DNA of 20,103 nt from an uncultured Campylobacter sp. GTDB taxonomy: Bacteria; Campylobacterota; Campylobacteria; Campylobacterales; Campylobacteraceae. The stretch spans positions 1-20,103 of the forward strand of contig NZ_CAJPMA010000024.1 of the NCBI RefSeq assembly GCF_905371695.1, read 5' to 3'. Below the pieces are notes generated by a model. It made no database searches. It had not been told where the DNA came from and saw only the letters and a program-made list of their open reading frames with translations. A program made the position numbers and the translations under genes. Positions 7,560 to 15,912 of the stretch are shown one piece after another. Position 1 is the stretch's first letter, and each line of letters begins with the position of its first letter.

Positions 7560-7582
7560 AAATTTACGTTAGCGAACGTAAA
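7559..7582 (-). terminator. Probable terminator of purH
   Basis: On the minus strand, TTTACGTT (7582-7575) and AACGTAAA (7570-7563) form a perfect 8-bp stem with a CGCT loop, followed by TTTT (7562-7559). It lies about 62 bases past the purH stop and abuts the msrAB promoter. The stem is AT-rich, so its strength is uncertain. Confidence 0.5.
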
Positions 7583-7644
7583 ATTTTAAAATTTGCGCAA
7601 ACGGGCGAAGCGAAAATAGCAATAATCGCGTAGGGCGCGCAAAA

Positions 7645-9177
7645 TTAGTGCAAAAAGTGGCGTACGCCCGTAAAATAAAGCGCCATCCCATGCTCGTTCG
7701 CCGCCTCTATCACCTCGTCGTCTCTAATGCTACCGCCGGGCTCGATCACGCATTTTACGCCCACTTTTGCGGCGATATCGATGCTGTCTCTAAACGGAAA
7801 AAACGCCTCGCTAGCAAGCGTGCAGCCGTGCAAGTCAAGATCAAGTTCTTTCGCCTTAGCTACCGCGGCGCGAGCGGCGTCCACGCGACTAGTCATACCC
7901 ATACCGATCGCCACCACGGCGCCTTCTTTTACGTAAACCACGCAGTTGCTTTTAGTAAGCGTGGCGACCTTCCACGCAATCTGCGCATCGTTTAATTGCT
8001 CCGGTTTTGCGCGCTTTTTACTCATTAGCTTCATATTAGTTAGCTCTTCGTCTTTTACGACGTCGCGCTCTTGATAAACGAAGCCGCCGTCTACGCGCTT
8101 AAAGTCGTATTTATCGTTCGCACGCGCTAAAAATTTATTATCCTGCGTGAAAATTTTGATACGTTTTTTACCTTCAAATACCGCTAGCGCCTCGCTAGTT
8201 ACGTTTGCGGCGATTATAACCTCGACGTAAATTTCGTTAATCTTTTGCGCTAGCTCTTTATCTAGCGTCCCGTTTATCGCCACGACGCCGCCGTACGCGC
8301 TGATAGGATCGCATTTTAGCGCCTCTACGTAGCTTTCTAACAGGCTGTTTTTAACGGCGAATCCGCACGGATTAGCATGCTTAATTATCGCTACCGCGGG
8401 CGCTTCGCCGAAGCTAGTCGCGAGCATTACCGCGCCGTTAATATCTGTTATGTTATTAAAGCTCGCCTCGCCTTTTAACGCGCGGAAATTTTTAGTAAAA
8501 AAGTCTTCAAATTCGTAAAGCGCGCCTTTTTGATGCGGATTTTCGCCGTAGCGCGTATCGAAAACCTTGCGCCCTACTATAAATTTCTCGTCGCCAAATC
8601 CGCCGTTAAATCGCTCATTCATGTAGTTTGCGATCATCGCGTCGTATGCGGCGGTGTGCTCGTAGGCCTTTATCATCAAACTCCTACGGTAGTCGTAGTC
8701 GGCGCGTCCTTCGCGCAAGCGAGCTAAAATTTCGCCGTAATCGCGGGCATCCGTTACGATTAACACGTCGGCGAAATTTTTAGCCGCGCTTCGCACCATC
8801 GCAGGGCCGCCGATGTCGATGTTTTCGATAATTTCGCCAAAATCGTCCGTGCGCGCGACCGTTTCTTTAAACGGATATAAATTTACGCACACTAAATCGA
8901 TACACTCGATACCGTTTGCGCGCGCTTGCTCTACGTGCGCGGCGTCGGAGCGTTTGTGTAAAATTCCGCCGTGAATTTTAGGATGCAAGGTCTTTACGCG
9001 ACCTTCAAACATCTCGGGGCTTTGCGTGACCTCCGCGACTTCGACGGCCTTTACGCCGTTTTCGTTTAATAGCTTATGCGTGCCGCCGGTACTAATGATC
9101 TGCCAACCAAGCTCGCTTAAACCTTTGGCGAACTCGACTATGCCGCTTTTGTCGCTGACGCTAATTAGTGCTCTCAT
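7645..9177 (-). CDS. purH: Bifunctional AICAR transformylase/IMP cyclohydrolase
   Basis: Catalyses the last two steps of de novo IMP synthesis: formylation of AICAR with 10-formyl-THF, then ring closure. The 510-residue protein has the N-terminal IMP cyclohydrolase (MGS-fold) part with SVSDKSGI (6-13), STGGT (29-33) and KTLHPKIHGGIL (62-73). The AICAR transformylase part begins near residue 200, with RYGENPHQ (209-216) and the catalytic Lys-His pair K266-H267 in IIKHANPCG. The length is normal and key motifs are intact. AAAGGA precedes the ATG. It is separated by 120 bases from the upstream djlA-like gene, and a TAAAAT element in that gap could give it its own promoter. The order purL ... J-domain gene ... 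purH is familiar from Campylobacter. Confidence 0.97.
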   Translation of the reverse strand: MRALISVSDKSGIVEFAKGLSELGWQIISTGGTHKLLNENGVKAVEVAEVTQSPEMFEGRVKTLHPKIHGGILHKRSDAAHVEQARANGIECIDLVCVNLYPFKETVARTDDFGEIIENIDIGGPAMVRSAAKNFADVLIVTDARDYGEILARLREGRADYDYRRSLMIKAYEHTAAYDAMIANYMNERFNGGFGDEKFIVGRKVFDTRYGENPHQKGALYEFEDFFTKNFRALKGEASFNNITDINGAVMLATSFGEAPAVAIIKHANPCGFAVKNSLLESYVEALKCDPISAYGGVVAINGTLDKELAQKINEIYVEVIIAANVTSEALAVFEGKKRIKIFTQDNKFLARANDKYDFKRVDGGFVYQERDVVKDEELTNMKLMSKKRAKPEQLNDAQIAWKVATLTKSNCVVYVKEGAVVAIGMGMTSRVDAARAAVAKAKELDLDLHGCTLASEAFFPFRDSIDIAAKVGVKCVIEPGGSIRDDEVIEAANEHGMALYFTGVRHFLH

Positions 9178-9297
9178 TTATAATTCCTTTCTTTTTGTCG
9201 GTTTGTATTTTGCCGCGCCGAAATTTGAGCGAATTTTACAAAAATTTTACTAAATTCTCTAACTCTAAAAAGACTAAGCGCCGCAAGAGGGCGGTCG

Positions 9298-10236
9298 CTA
9301 AGCCGCGCGCTGTTTTATCGCTTCGTAAGCTTCGTTTATCTCTTGTAGCTTACGGGTGCTCTTTTCTATAATTTCCTTGCTCTCGCCCTGCCCCATTAAA
9401 ATATCGGGATGATATTTTTTTACCAGTTCGCGGTAGCGCCTTTTTACCTCGCTAAACGCCGCGCCTTCGCTAAGTCCGAGCACGTCGTAAGGGCTTTTTG
9501 CTTTGGTTTTCGCGCTAGCGCCGTTATTTGCGCCGCCCGACGAACCGCCGTTAGAGCCGGCTTGGCTCCTACCGAAATCGGATCCGCCGTAGCCGCTACC
9601 GCGTCTACTTTTGTCTTGATCCAAATCGACGTCTTCATCGTATCCGTTAGCAAATTCCCAGCCGTCCGAGCGCTTGTCGCCGCGACTTTGGCGTTCGTTT
9701 TGCCACTGCTTAAACCTATCTTGCTTTTGTCCCGCATAAAACGCGTCAAACTGCGCAAACAGCATACTTAGCTCGGCTCCGCCTACTCTCATCCCTAGGG
9801 CTATTTGCGTGATCAAATTTCGCTCGTCGACGCTTAAATGTCCGTCTACGTAAGCAAGGCTTATTAAAACCGCCATTTTCGAAACCGCCGCGCTTTTACT
9901 TAGGCGAAATTTATTCTGATATTCGCGCGCTATCTCGTAGGCGTTGGCTAAATTTTCCTTCTCGCGCTTGTAAATCAGCTTTAACTCAGCCCTTTTTACC
10001 GCATCTCCGCCCAGTTTTGCGGCTAGATCGTCCAGTATTTCTTTTATCAGCCTCGCTTCAAGCTCGTTTACGCGCCCGTCGCTTTTAGCGACTTTTGCGA
10101 GTAGGCTTACTAGATATTTCGCCTCGTCGTAAGCTCTACCGCCGAAAATTTCCTCCGCCCTATCCGCGCTCCACATGTCCGCGGTTAGAACATAGATCGC
10201 GTAGCCTACGGCGAGTAAAATTAAAATTCCCAGCAT
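9298..10236 (-). CDS. djlA: Membrane-anchored TerB-J-domain cochaperone, DjlA-like
   Basis: A 312-residue protein with an N-terminal membrane helix (about residues 2-19, MLGILILLAVGYAIYVL), a TerB-like helical domain (about 35-165: KVAKSDGRVNELEARLI and ISLAYVDGHLSVDERNLI are its two paired acidic repeats), a Gly/Ser/Asp/Arg-rich flexible linker (about 175-245) and a C-terminal J domain (248-312) with HPD at 276-278. The order TM-TerB-J is that of DjlA, which stimulates DnaK at the inner membrane. The J domain is cytoplasmic in that family. The gene starts one base after the stop of the ClpP-like protease gene and has no strong ribosome site of its own, so coupling of the two is likely. A protease-chaperone partnership is an inference from this. 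Confidence 0.9.
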   Translation of the reverse strand: MLGILILLAVGYAIYVLTADMWSADRAEEIFGGRAYDEAKYLVSLLAKVAKSDGRVNELEARLIKEILDDLAAKLGGDAVKRAELKLIYKREKENLANAYEIAREYQNKFRLSKSAAVSKMAVLISLAYVDGHLSVDERNLITQIALGMRVGGAELSMLFAQFDAFYAGQKQDRFKQWQNERQSRGDKRSDGWEFANGYDEDVDLDQDKSRRGSGYGGSDFGRSQAGSNGGSSGGANNGASAKTKAKSPYDVLGLSEGAAFSEVKRRYRELVKKYHPDILMGQGESKEIIEKSTRKLQEINEAYEAIKQRAA

Positions 10237-10237
10237 C

Positions 10238-11299
10238 TTACCACAAATGATAGATGGTATTTTTAATCTTTCCTCCGACTAGCTCGTTCTTGCGCCACGA
10301 GCTCTCGTCATTCATTACGCTCCATCTACGCTCCTCCGCGCGATAAAACCAGTCTTTATCTATCTGATAATATACCTGCTTGCCGCCAGTTTCGATAACG
10401 TTTGCTATGTTATTGTCGTGATAGCTGTTCTCGTCGTAGTCAGTAAAGGCGCGCTGCCCCATTTCAGAATACAGCATCGTAAGCTCTTGAAGCATCTCGT
10501 TTAGCTCGTCGTCCATTTTTTTAACGTGCAGTCCGATTTCCTCGGCCTCGCGGAAAAGTATCGGATATTCGTGAGCCGGATAATCGCCGTTTAACCTCTC
10601 CGAAATTTCGGCTATCTTAGCATCGTCGCTAATATGATAGCGCAGTAGCTCGCGGCAAATTTTAAGCGAAAGCGAGCTAGCGCGGTCTACGGCGCCGAAA
10701 ACTAGCGGATGGACGTAGCCGTAAAGGCTCTCGTAGGGGTTTTTGTCGCTCGGTTTTTCTTGATCTTTCCATAACTTAATCACTCGGTTTAGCTCGTCCA
10801 TCGATATGCTGACGCGTTCGTTGCCGCTGTCTACCGGACTCATCGCGTGTTTCAAAGAGGTATCCACCGGCGTTAGATAAGCTAGCGGTCCCATTACGAT
10901 CTCATTCGCTCCAAGCGCCATCATCGTCGCGGCCGACGCACAGTTAGCGGGCACTAGCGCCGTAATATTTTTACAATAATCGCGTAACGTGCTGATGATA
11001 CGAAGCGCGGCTATACCGCTACCGCCGTCGCTTTTGATATACAAAAAGGCGTTGTCAATTTTTTTGCCCTTTAAAATTTCATACATCGCGCTCGCATCGT
11101 TGCCGCAGACGCTGCCCGCGTTTGAGTTATAGTAAGTAATGAGAGTACCGCCTAGTTTGTTTTCGATATGCTTAATTAGCGATTGCGTCTCGTTAAAAAG
11201 TATCGGAGGCTTAGCTACCGCACGATTTTGGTGCGAGCCTCTTTGCTCGCCCTGCCCTTCGTCATCGTTTTTCTTGCTTAAAACGTCTAATAAACTCAT
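10238..11299 (-). CDS. ClpP-fold serine protease, SDH (serine dehydrogenase proteinase) type
   Basis: A 353-residue protein of the ClpP/crotonase-fold 'SDH_sah' family. The core runs from about residue 50 to 230. It shows a glycine turn that would form the oxyanion hole (KSDGGSGIAALRII, 89-102), the candidate nucleophile S122 in ANCASAATMMALGANEIVMG, and the following 'PLAYLTPVDTSL' that matches the family's GPxxPxDP region. There is no signal peptide or membrane helix, so it is cytoplasmic; related proteins are sometimes membrane-bound (SppA, NfeD). The C-terminal ~120 residues are helical, charged and tyrosine/tryptophan-rich, and I do not recognise them. An AAAGGA site precedes the ATG. 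The substrate is unknown. It sits 50 bases after purL and directly before the djlA-like gene. Confidence 0.82.
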   Translation of the reverse strand: MSLLDVLSKKNDDEGQGEQRGSHQNRAVAKPPILFNETQSLIKHIENKLGGTLITYYNSNAGSVCGNDASAMYEILKGKKIDNAFLYIKSDGGSGIAALRIISTLRDYCKNITALVPANCASAATMMALGANEIVMGPLAYLTPVDTSLKHAMSPVDSGNERVSISMDELNRVIKLWKDQEKPSDKNPYESLYGYVHPLVFGAVDRASSLSLKICRELLRYHISDDAKIAEISERLNGDYPAHEYPILFREAEEIGLHVKKMDDELNEMLQELTMLYSEMGQRAFTDYDENSYHDNNIANVIETGGKQVYYQIDKDWFYRAEERRWSVMNDESSWRKNELVGGKIKNTIYHLW

Positions 11300-11349
11300 T
11301 TTTATCCTTTAAAATTTTGATTATTTAATCGCCGCAGAATGCTTAAATT

Positions 11350-13539
11350 TTAGCTTTCTTGCTTGATAATCTTGGCAAACTCGCTAAAATAAACCTCGCT
11401 AACCTCGCTTAGCTTTTCCTCGATATCGTTTAGTTTAAATTTATCTCCGCCCACGCTACCGATTTTTTCAAATTTGACGCCGTGTTTTGCGGCTAGAGAT
11501 TCAAATTTATCCTCGTCTTTCACGCCAACGATCGCGCGCGAAAAGCTCTCGTCAAAGATGAAATTTGGCTTTTTAACGTCAAATTTACACTCAGCGCCAA
11601 GCCCGCTTAGGCACGCCATTTTTGCTAGCGTTATCGCTACGCCGCCTACGCCTACGCTGTTTGCAAACTCTAGCGCGCCCGATTTATTTGCCTCGATGAC
11701 CAAATCCCACAGCGCGCGCTCTTTTTTATAGTCCACCGCTGCTAGCTCGCCGCCCACCGCGTCAAATAGCGCCTTAGCGTAAAGTGACGCGGCAAATTCG
11801 CCCTTCGTCTCGCCAAGCACGTATATCGCCGTACCAGCGCGCGTAAAGACGCTCGGCAGGCTCGCATTTGCGTCCTCGTTTACGCCCACCGTCACGATCG
11901 CGGGCGTCGGATAGACGCTCACGCCCTCGGTATCGTTATATAGGCTCACGTTGCCGCTCACAACTGGCGTATTTAGCTCGCGGCAAGCCTCTTTGATACC
12001 CTCGCAGCCCTGCGCGAACTGCCACATGACCTCCGGATTTTGCGGATTGCCGTAGTTTAGGCAGTCGGTGATAGCTAGAGGCGTCGCTCCGCTCATCGCG
12101 ACCTTTCGTCCGGCCGCCGCGACCGCTCTAGCCGCGCCGTTTTTGGGATCAACGAAATTCGCCCGCGGGTCGCACTGTGCCGCCATCGCGATCGCCCTGC
12201 CAGTTTCTTTCACGCGGATAACCGCAGCTCCCAGAAGCCCCGGTTGTTTGATCGTATTTGTTTGGATATTTGCGTCGTATTGATCGTAGATTAGCGACTT
12301 ATTTAGCACCTCGGGTTCGCTAAGCAGCTTCCAAAACGCGGTTTTATTATCTGCGTTCCCCGGGATTTGTAAATTTTTGATTTCGTCTAGGTATTTTGGG
12401 CGCGTTGTCGGTCGGTCGAGCACCGGGGAGGCCTCGCTAAGCGGCGCTATCGGTATCTCGCCCGCTAGCTCGCCGTGCCAATAAAGCTCCATCACGCCGC
12501 TGTTTGTTACCTCGCCGATGATCTCGGCGTCTAGGTCCCATTTTTTAAATATCTCTAGTATCTTTTGCTCGCAGCCTTTTTTGGCACAGATTAGCATACG
12601 CTCCTGGCTTTCGCTCAGCATTAGCTCGTACGGCGTCATGCCCGTTTCACGCATAGGCACGCGGTCTAGATACATCTTCATACCGCTGCCGCTGCGTCCG
12701 GCCATCTCAAAGCTGCTAGACGTTAGCCCCGCCGCGCCCATATCCTGGATACCCACGACGTAGTCGGTTTTAAATAGCTCCAAGCACGCCTCCATCAGCA
12801 GCTTTTCGGCAAACGGATCGCCCACCTGCACGGTCGGGCGCAGAGATTTGTTCGCATCGTTAAAGCTATCGCTCGCCATCACGGCGCCTCCAAGCCCGTC
12901 GCGACCGGTTTTTGAGCCGACGTAGATCACGGGGTTGCCGATGCCTTCGGCTCTGCCGTAAAATATCTCGTCGCTCTTACAAAGCCCAAGCGCAAATGCG
13001 TTTACTAGGATGTTGCCGTTAAAGCTAGGATCAAACGTCGTCTCGCCGCCGATAGTAGGTATGCCCATGCAGTTGCCGTAGTGAGCGATTCCCGCAACCG
13101 CGCCTTTTAGCAGGTAGCGCTGTTTTTTCGCGTTTTCGCTCTCGCCGCGCACTTCGCCAAATCTCAGCGAGTTCATATTCGCCACGACCCGCGCGCCCAT
13201 CGTAAATACGTCGCGCAGTATCCCGCCCACGCCCGTCGCCGCGCCCTGAAAAGGCTCGATGAAGCTTGGGTGGTTGTGGCTCTCCATCTTAAACACCGCC
13301 GCGACGCCGCCTCCGACGTCGATGACGCCCGCGTTTTCGCCAGGACCCTGGATCACCCACGGCGCCTTGGTCGGGAAGCCGTTTAGGTACTTTTTACTCG
13401 ACTTGTAGCTGCAGTGCTCGCTCCACATCGCGGAAAATATCCCAAGCTCGAGCAAATTTGGCTCTCTACCTAGGATTTTAAGTATATTTTCGTATTCGTC
13501 GTCGCTGATTTTATGCGCTTTTACGGTAGCTTTGTCCAT
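11350..13539 (-). CDS. purL: Phosphoribosylformylglycinamidine synthase subunit PurL (small type)
   Basis: Converts FGAR, ATP and ammonia to FGAM in purine synthesis, as the synthetase subunit of a PurL-PurQ-PurS complex. The latter two genes are not in this window. The 729-residue length is that of small, glutaminase-free PurL, not the ~1300-residue E. coli type. It has MWSEHCSYKSS (38-48, catalytic His at 42), GVIDVGGG, the MESHNHPS segment (85-92) and 'TGVGGILRDVFTMGAR'. I start it at the ATG at 13539 rather than the in-frame ATG at 13569. Only the former has a ribosome site (AAAGG at 13546-13550), and the protein then begins MDKATVKAHKIS as the family expects. It is 113 bases from the upstream lipoprotein gene. 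Confidence 0.96.
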   Translation of the reverse strand: MDKATVKAHKISDDEYENILKILGREPNLLELGIFSAMWSEHCSYKSSKKYLNGFPTKAPWVIQGPGENAGVIDVGGGVAAVFKMESHNHPSFIEPFQGAATGVGGILRDVFTMGARVVANMNSLRFGEVRGESENAKKQRYLLKGAVAGIAHYGNCMGIPTIGGETTFDPSFNGNILVNAFALGLCKSDEIFYGRAEGIGNPVIYVGSKTGRDGLGGAVMASDSFNDANKSLRPTVQVGDPFAEKLLMEACLELFKTDYVVGIQDMGAAGLTSSSFEMAGRSGSGMKMYLDRVPMRETGMTPYELMLSESQERMLICAKKGCEQKILEIFKKWDLDAEIIGEVTNSGVMELYWHGELAGEIPIAPLSEASPVLDRPTTRPKYLDEIKNLQIPGNADNKTAFWKLLSEPEVLNKSLIYDQYDANIQTNTIKQPGLLGAAVIRVKETGRAIAMAAQCDPRANFVDPKNGAARAVAAAGRKVAMSGATPLAITDCLNYGNPQNPEVMWQFAQGCEGIKEACRELNTPVVSGNVSLYNDTEGVSVYPTPAIVTVGVNEDANASLPSVFTRAGTAIYVLGETKGEFAASLYAKALFDAVGGELAAVDYKKERALWDLVIEANKSGALEFANSVGVGGVAITLAKMACLSGLGAECKFDVKKPNFIFDESFSRAIVGVKDEDKFESLAAKHGVKFEKIGSVGGDKFKLNDIEEKLSEVSEVYFSEFAKIIKQES

Positions 13540-13545
13540 TTTTAG

Positions 13546-13550
13546 CCTTT
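13546..13550 (-). promoter_or_regulatory. Ribosome binding site deciding the purL start
   Basis: On the minus strand AAAGG ends 6 bases before the ATG at 13539. The upstream ATG at 13569 has only AT-rich sequence before it. This supports the shorter, 729-residue protein. Confidence 0.65.
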
Positions 13551-13652
13551 TGTGAAATTTCGTAGGCATTTTACTTTAAAAAGGGTAAAATTTTACTGAT
13601 TTTACAGTCTTGCGTAGGCGGCTAAATTTTACGCCCGCAAGGGCCCGTCGCT

Positions 13653-14399
13653 TTATTTGGGCTGCGCGCAGATCGCTTCTAAAATTTGCTCTTGCTTTGC
13701 CGCATCAGGCTCGATAACTAGGCTTTTAAACTGCTTTGACTTCGCCTGAGACCGTAGTTTTTCGGTCTCGTCTTGCGGATAGAAAAATCTAAAATCTAAA
13801 TTTTTAATCGTCGCCGGCCCGCCTTTTTGCGTACGCGCGTCCATAATCGTAGCGAAAAATTTGCTATTATCCTCGCTTTGTTTATCGTAATAATTCGTCA
13901 CTACGCGGACGCCGATCGCTTTGCCAGAGTTAAAGCTCTCGCAAACGGCATCGCCTTTTGCGTCAAATACCGAGCTTTCTATTATGCCGCCGCCGAATTG
14001 ATAAAATTTTAAGCTTTTAGCGCGGCTTACGCGCTCAAATTCGGCGAGGTTTTTTAAATCTACGTAGCGGTAGCCAAACGGCATATCGGCATCAAGCTCG
14101 TGCAGCGTCGCCGTAAAACCGCTGATTGCTAGCATATCGCCCAGTTTTACCGCGCGCCCGCTAATTTGCGTAATCGCTAAGCCTACGACGTCGCCGTCTT
14201 GCAGCCGCATAGTTTTACTTAAATTTTCTGAGTAAAAGGCTATTTTGCCGAGCGTGCCGTTATTTTCCAAATAGTCGTAATAATTTAGTCGCGCCTGCCC
14301 TGGTAAGACCGGCGCGAGCGCGTCGTTTCCGAAAAATCCATCGGCGAAGCAACCGCCCAAAACCGCGGCGGTAACGAGCGCAAAGATAAAATTTTTCAT
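13653..14399 (-). CDS. Unrecognised lipoprotein
   Basis: A 248-residue protein with a clear lipoprotein signal (MKNFIFALVTAAVLGGC; lipid-attached Cys at about residue 17), so it should be anchored in the periplasm-facing membrane. The mature part is soluble and mixed alpha/beta in appearance, with repeated short beta-like stretches (VVGLAITQISGRAV, GVRVVTNYYD, NLDFRFFYPQ), one internal Cys (AVCESF) and a second near the C-terminus (AICAQPK) that could form a disulfide. I do not recognise the family and assign no function. AAGGA lies before the ATG. It is flanked by a 160-base gap from mnmE and a 113-base gap to purL, on the same strand as both, so it may be its own unit. Confidence 0.85.
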   Translation of the reverse strand: MKNFIFALVTAAVLGGCFADGFFGNDALAPVLPGQARLNYYDYLENNGTLGKIAFYSENLSKTMRLQDGDVVGLAITQISGRAVKLGDMLAISGFTATLHELDADMPFGYRYVDLKNLAEFERVSRAKSLKFYQFGGGIIESSVFDAKGDAVCESFNSGKAIGVRVVTNYYDKQSEDNSKFFATIMDARTQKGGPATIKNLDFRFFYPQDETEKLRSQAKSKQFKSLVIEPDAAKQEQILEAICAQPK

Positions 14400-14559
14400 A
14401 AAAATCCTTAAAATTTAGACGAGAGAAGTCCCGAAAATACAAGGCGAATTTAAGCGTCGTTCGCGCCTATTGTAAAGGTCGCGACGTAAATTTCGGCGCA
14501 AATCCATTTAAATTTACTAGCCGTTTTAAAGGCGCTCGTAAAGCGGTCGCTCAAATTCG

Positions 14560-15912
14560 TCACTTACCCAGACAAAACGAGCTAAACATTTCGTCTAAAA
14601 TTTCATCTCTCTCAAAAGGCCTTGTTATCGCCGCGATCGCCGCGATCGCCGAATTTAGCTCGTATGCGAAAATTTCTAACTCGCCCTCGCCAAGAAAGCT
14701 TTGCGCCCGTTTTAGCGCCGCGCTTGCGACTTCGCACTGCAAAATTTGCCTATTTGAGCTAAGTACGAGCTCGTTAACGTCTTGCGCGTCGAGATAATCG
14801 CGTAAAATTTCTAAAATTCTCTCCACGTCGCTTTTGGCTGAAATTTTAATCGCGCCGTCTATTTTTATGTCGAATTTAGGCTCTAAATCGCTTTTGTTTA
14901 AAACGTAAAAAATTTTCTTAGGCGCTTCTTTGTCTTCGCGCTCGCGTAAAATTTCTAAAATTTCTCGGTCTTGCTCGTCGCTGGCTTGCGAGCCGTCGAA
15001 AACGGCAAGAATAATCTCGGCTTCTTTAATGGCGTCAAAAGCGCGCTCTATACCTATTTGTTCGATTTTGCCGGCGTTCGCGCGGATACCTGCGGTATCG
15101 ATAAAGCGCACCAAGTGCGTACCGACTTTTAAATTTTCCTCGATTCTGTCGCGCGTCGTGCCCGCTTCGTCCGAAATAATCGCGCGTTCAAAGCTTAAAA
15201 GTGCGTTTAAAATCGAACTTTTACCGACGTTAGGCTTGCCTACTATCGCTATTTTAAAGCCATCGATCAGTCCGCGCCTAGAACGACTAATAGCCACTAT
15301 ACGATCTAGTTTTTCTACATTTTTTGATAGCATTTGACGGATATTTTCTAATAAATCTGGCGGTAGATCGTCCTCGGCGTAGTCTATGCTAGTTTCGACG
15401 AAGGCTAGAGTCTTTACGATCTGCGAGCGCATATCGTTTACGTATTCGCCAAGATCGCCTCTCATTTGGCGGGCTAAAATTTTAGCGGCAGACTCGCTTC
15501 TGGCGTTAATAAGTCCTTGTATCGCCTCGGCCTTACTAAGATCTAGCTTACCGTTTAAAAACGCGCGCTTGCTAAATTCTCCGGGACAAGCTAGCCTCGC
15601 CCCCGCTTTTACGAGCTCGCCTAAAATCGTATCGGCGACCACGAAACCGCCGTGAGTTTGAATCTCCACGACGTCCTCGCCGGTAAAACTTGCGGGTGCC
15701 TTGAAATAAATCATAATCGCTTCGTCTAAAAACTCGCCCTCAAAAGAGTAAATTTTACGCAGACTCGCATAGCGCGGCTCTAACGCTGCCGTTTTCGTAA
15801 GTTTTAGCGCGGTTTTTAGCGCAGTAGCGCCGCTTAATCTAATAATGCAGATCGCGCCCGCGCCGTGGGCGGTGGCGATCGCGGCTATATCGTCATTTTT
15901 TGTAAAATTCAT
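14560..15912 (-). CDS. mnmE: tRNA uridine-5-carboxymethylaminomethyl GTPase MnmE
   Basis: Works with MnmG to modify the wobble uridine (cmnm5U) of certain tRNAs, using GTP, a formyl-folate and FAD. The 450-residue protein has the N-terminal folate-binding domain (IAAIATAHGAGAICIIRLSG, 9-28; ELVKAGARLACPGEFSKRAF), the inserted G domain with GKPNVGKS (225-232), EAGTTRD (249-255), DTAGIR (272-277) and NKSDLE, and ends with the invariant FCLGK whose Cys (447) is needed for activity. Its start lies 20 bases inside jag, and no strong ribosome site is seen, consistent with coupling to jag. Near the 3' end a 9-base tandem repeat encodes an Ala-Ile run. Confidence 0.97.
   Translation of the reverse strand: MNFTKNDDIAAIATAHGAGAICIIRLSGATALKTALKLTKTAALEPRYASLRKIYSFEGEFLDEAIMIYFKAPASFTGEDVVEIQTHGGFVVADTILGELVKAGARLACPGEFSKRAFLNGKLDLSKAEAIQGLINARSESAAKILARQMRGDLGEYVNDMRSQIVKTLAFVETSIDYAEDDLPPDLLENIRQMLSKNVEKLDRIVAISRSRRGLIDGFKIAIVGKPNVGKSSILNALLSFERAIISDEAGTTRDRIEENLKVGTHLVRFIDTAGIRANAGKIEQIGIERAFDAIKEAEIILAVFDGSQASDEQDREILEILREREDKEAPKKIFYVLNKSDLEPKFDIKIDGAIKISAKSDVERILEILRDYLDAQDVNELVLSSNRQILQCEVASAALKRAQSFLGEGELEIFAYELNSAIAAIAAITRPFERDEILDEMFSSFCLGK
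14628..14650. repeat. Short 9-base tandem repeat inside mnmE
   Basis: About two and a half copies of TCGCCGCGA in direct repeat, encoding alternating Ala-Ile residues (IAAIAAI) just before the ITRPFERDEI segment. Copy changes would keep the frame. Confidence 0.7.

Noticed and set aside
7648..7995. Open frame of 115 codons on the + strand
   Set aside because: It is antisense to purH, whose motifs are intact, and the product has no recognisable features and no ribosome site.
9409..9771. Open frame of 120 codons on the + strand
   Set aside because: It is antisense to the djlA-like gene, runs over its Gly/Ser linker and J domain, and gives an Ala/Val-rich sequence typical of shadow frames.
13540..13569. 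ATG at 13569 as the purL start
   Set aside because: No ribosome site lies before it, while the ATG at 13539 has AAAGG at good spacing.
14930..15337. Open frame of 135 codons on the + strand
   Set aside because: It is antisense to the MnmE G domain and its Ser-rich composition reflects the opposite strand's codons.
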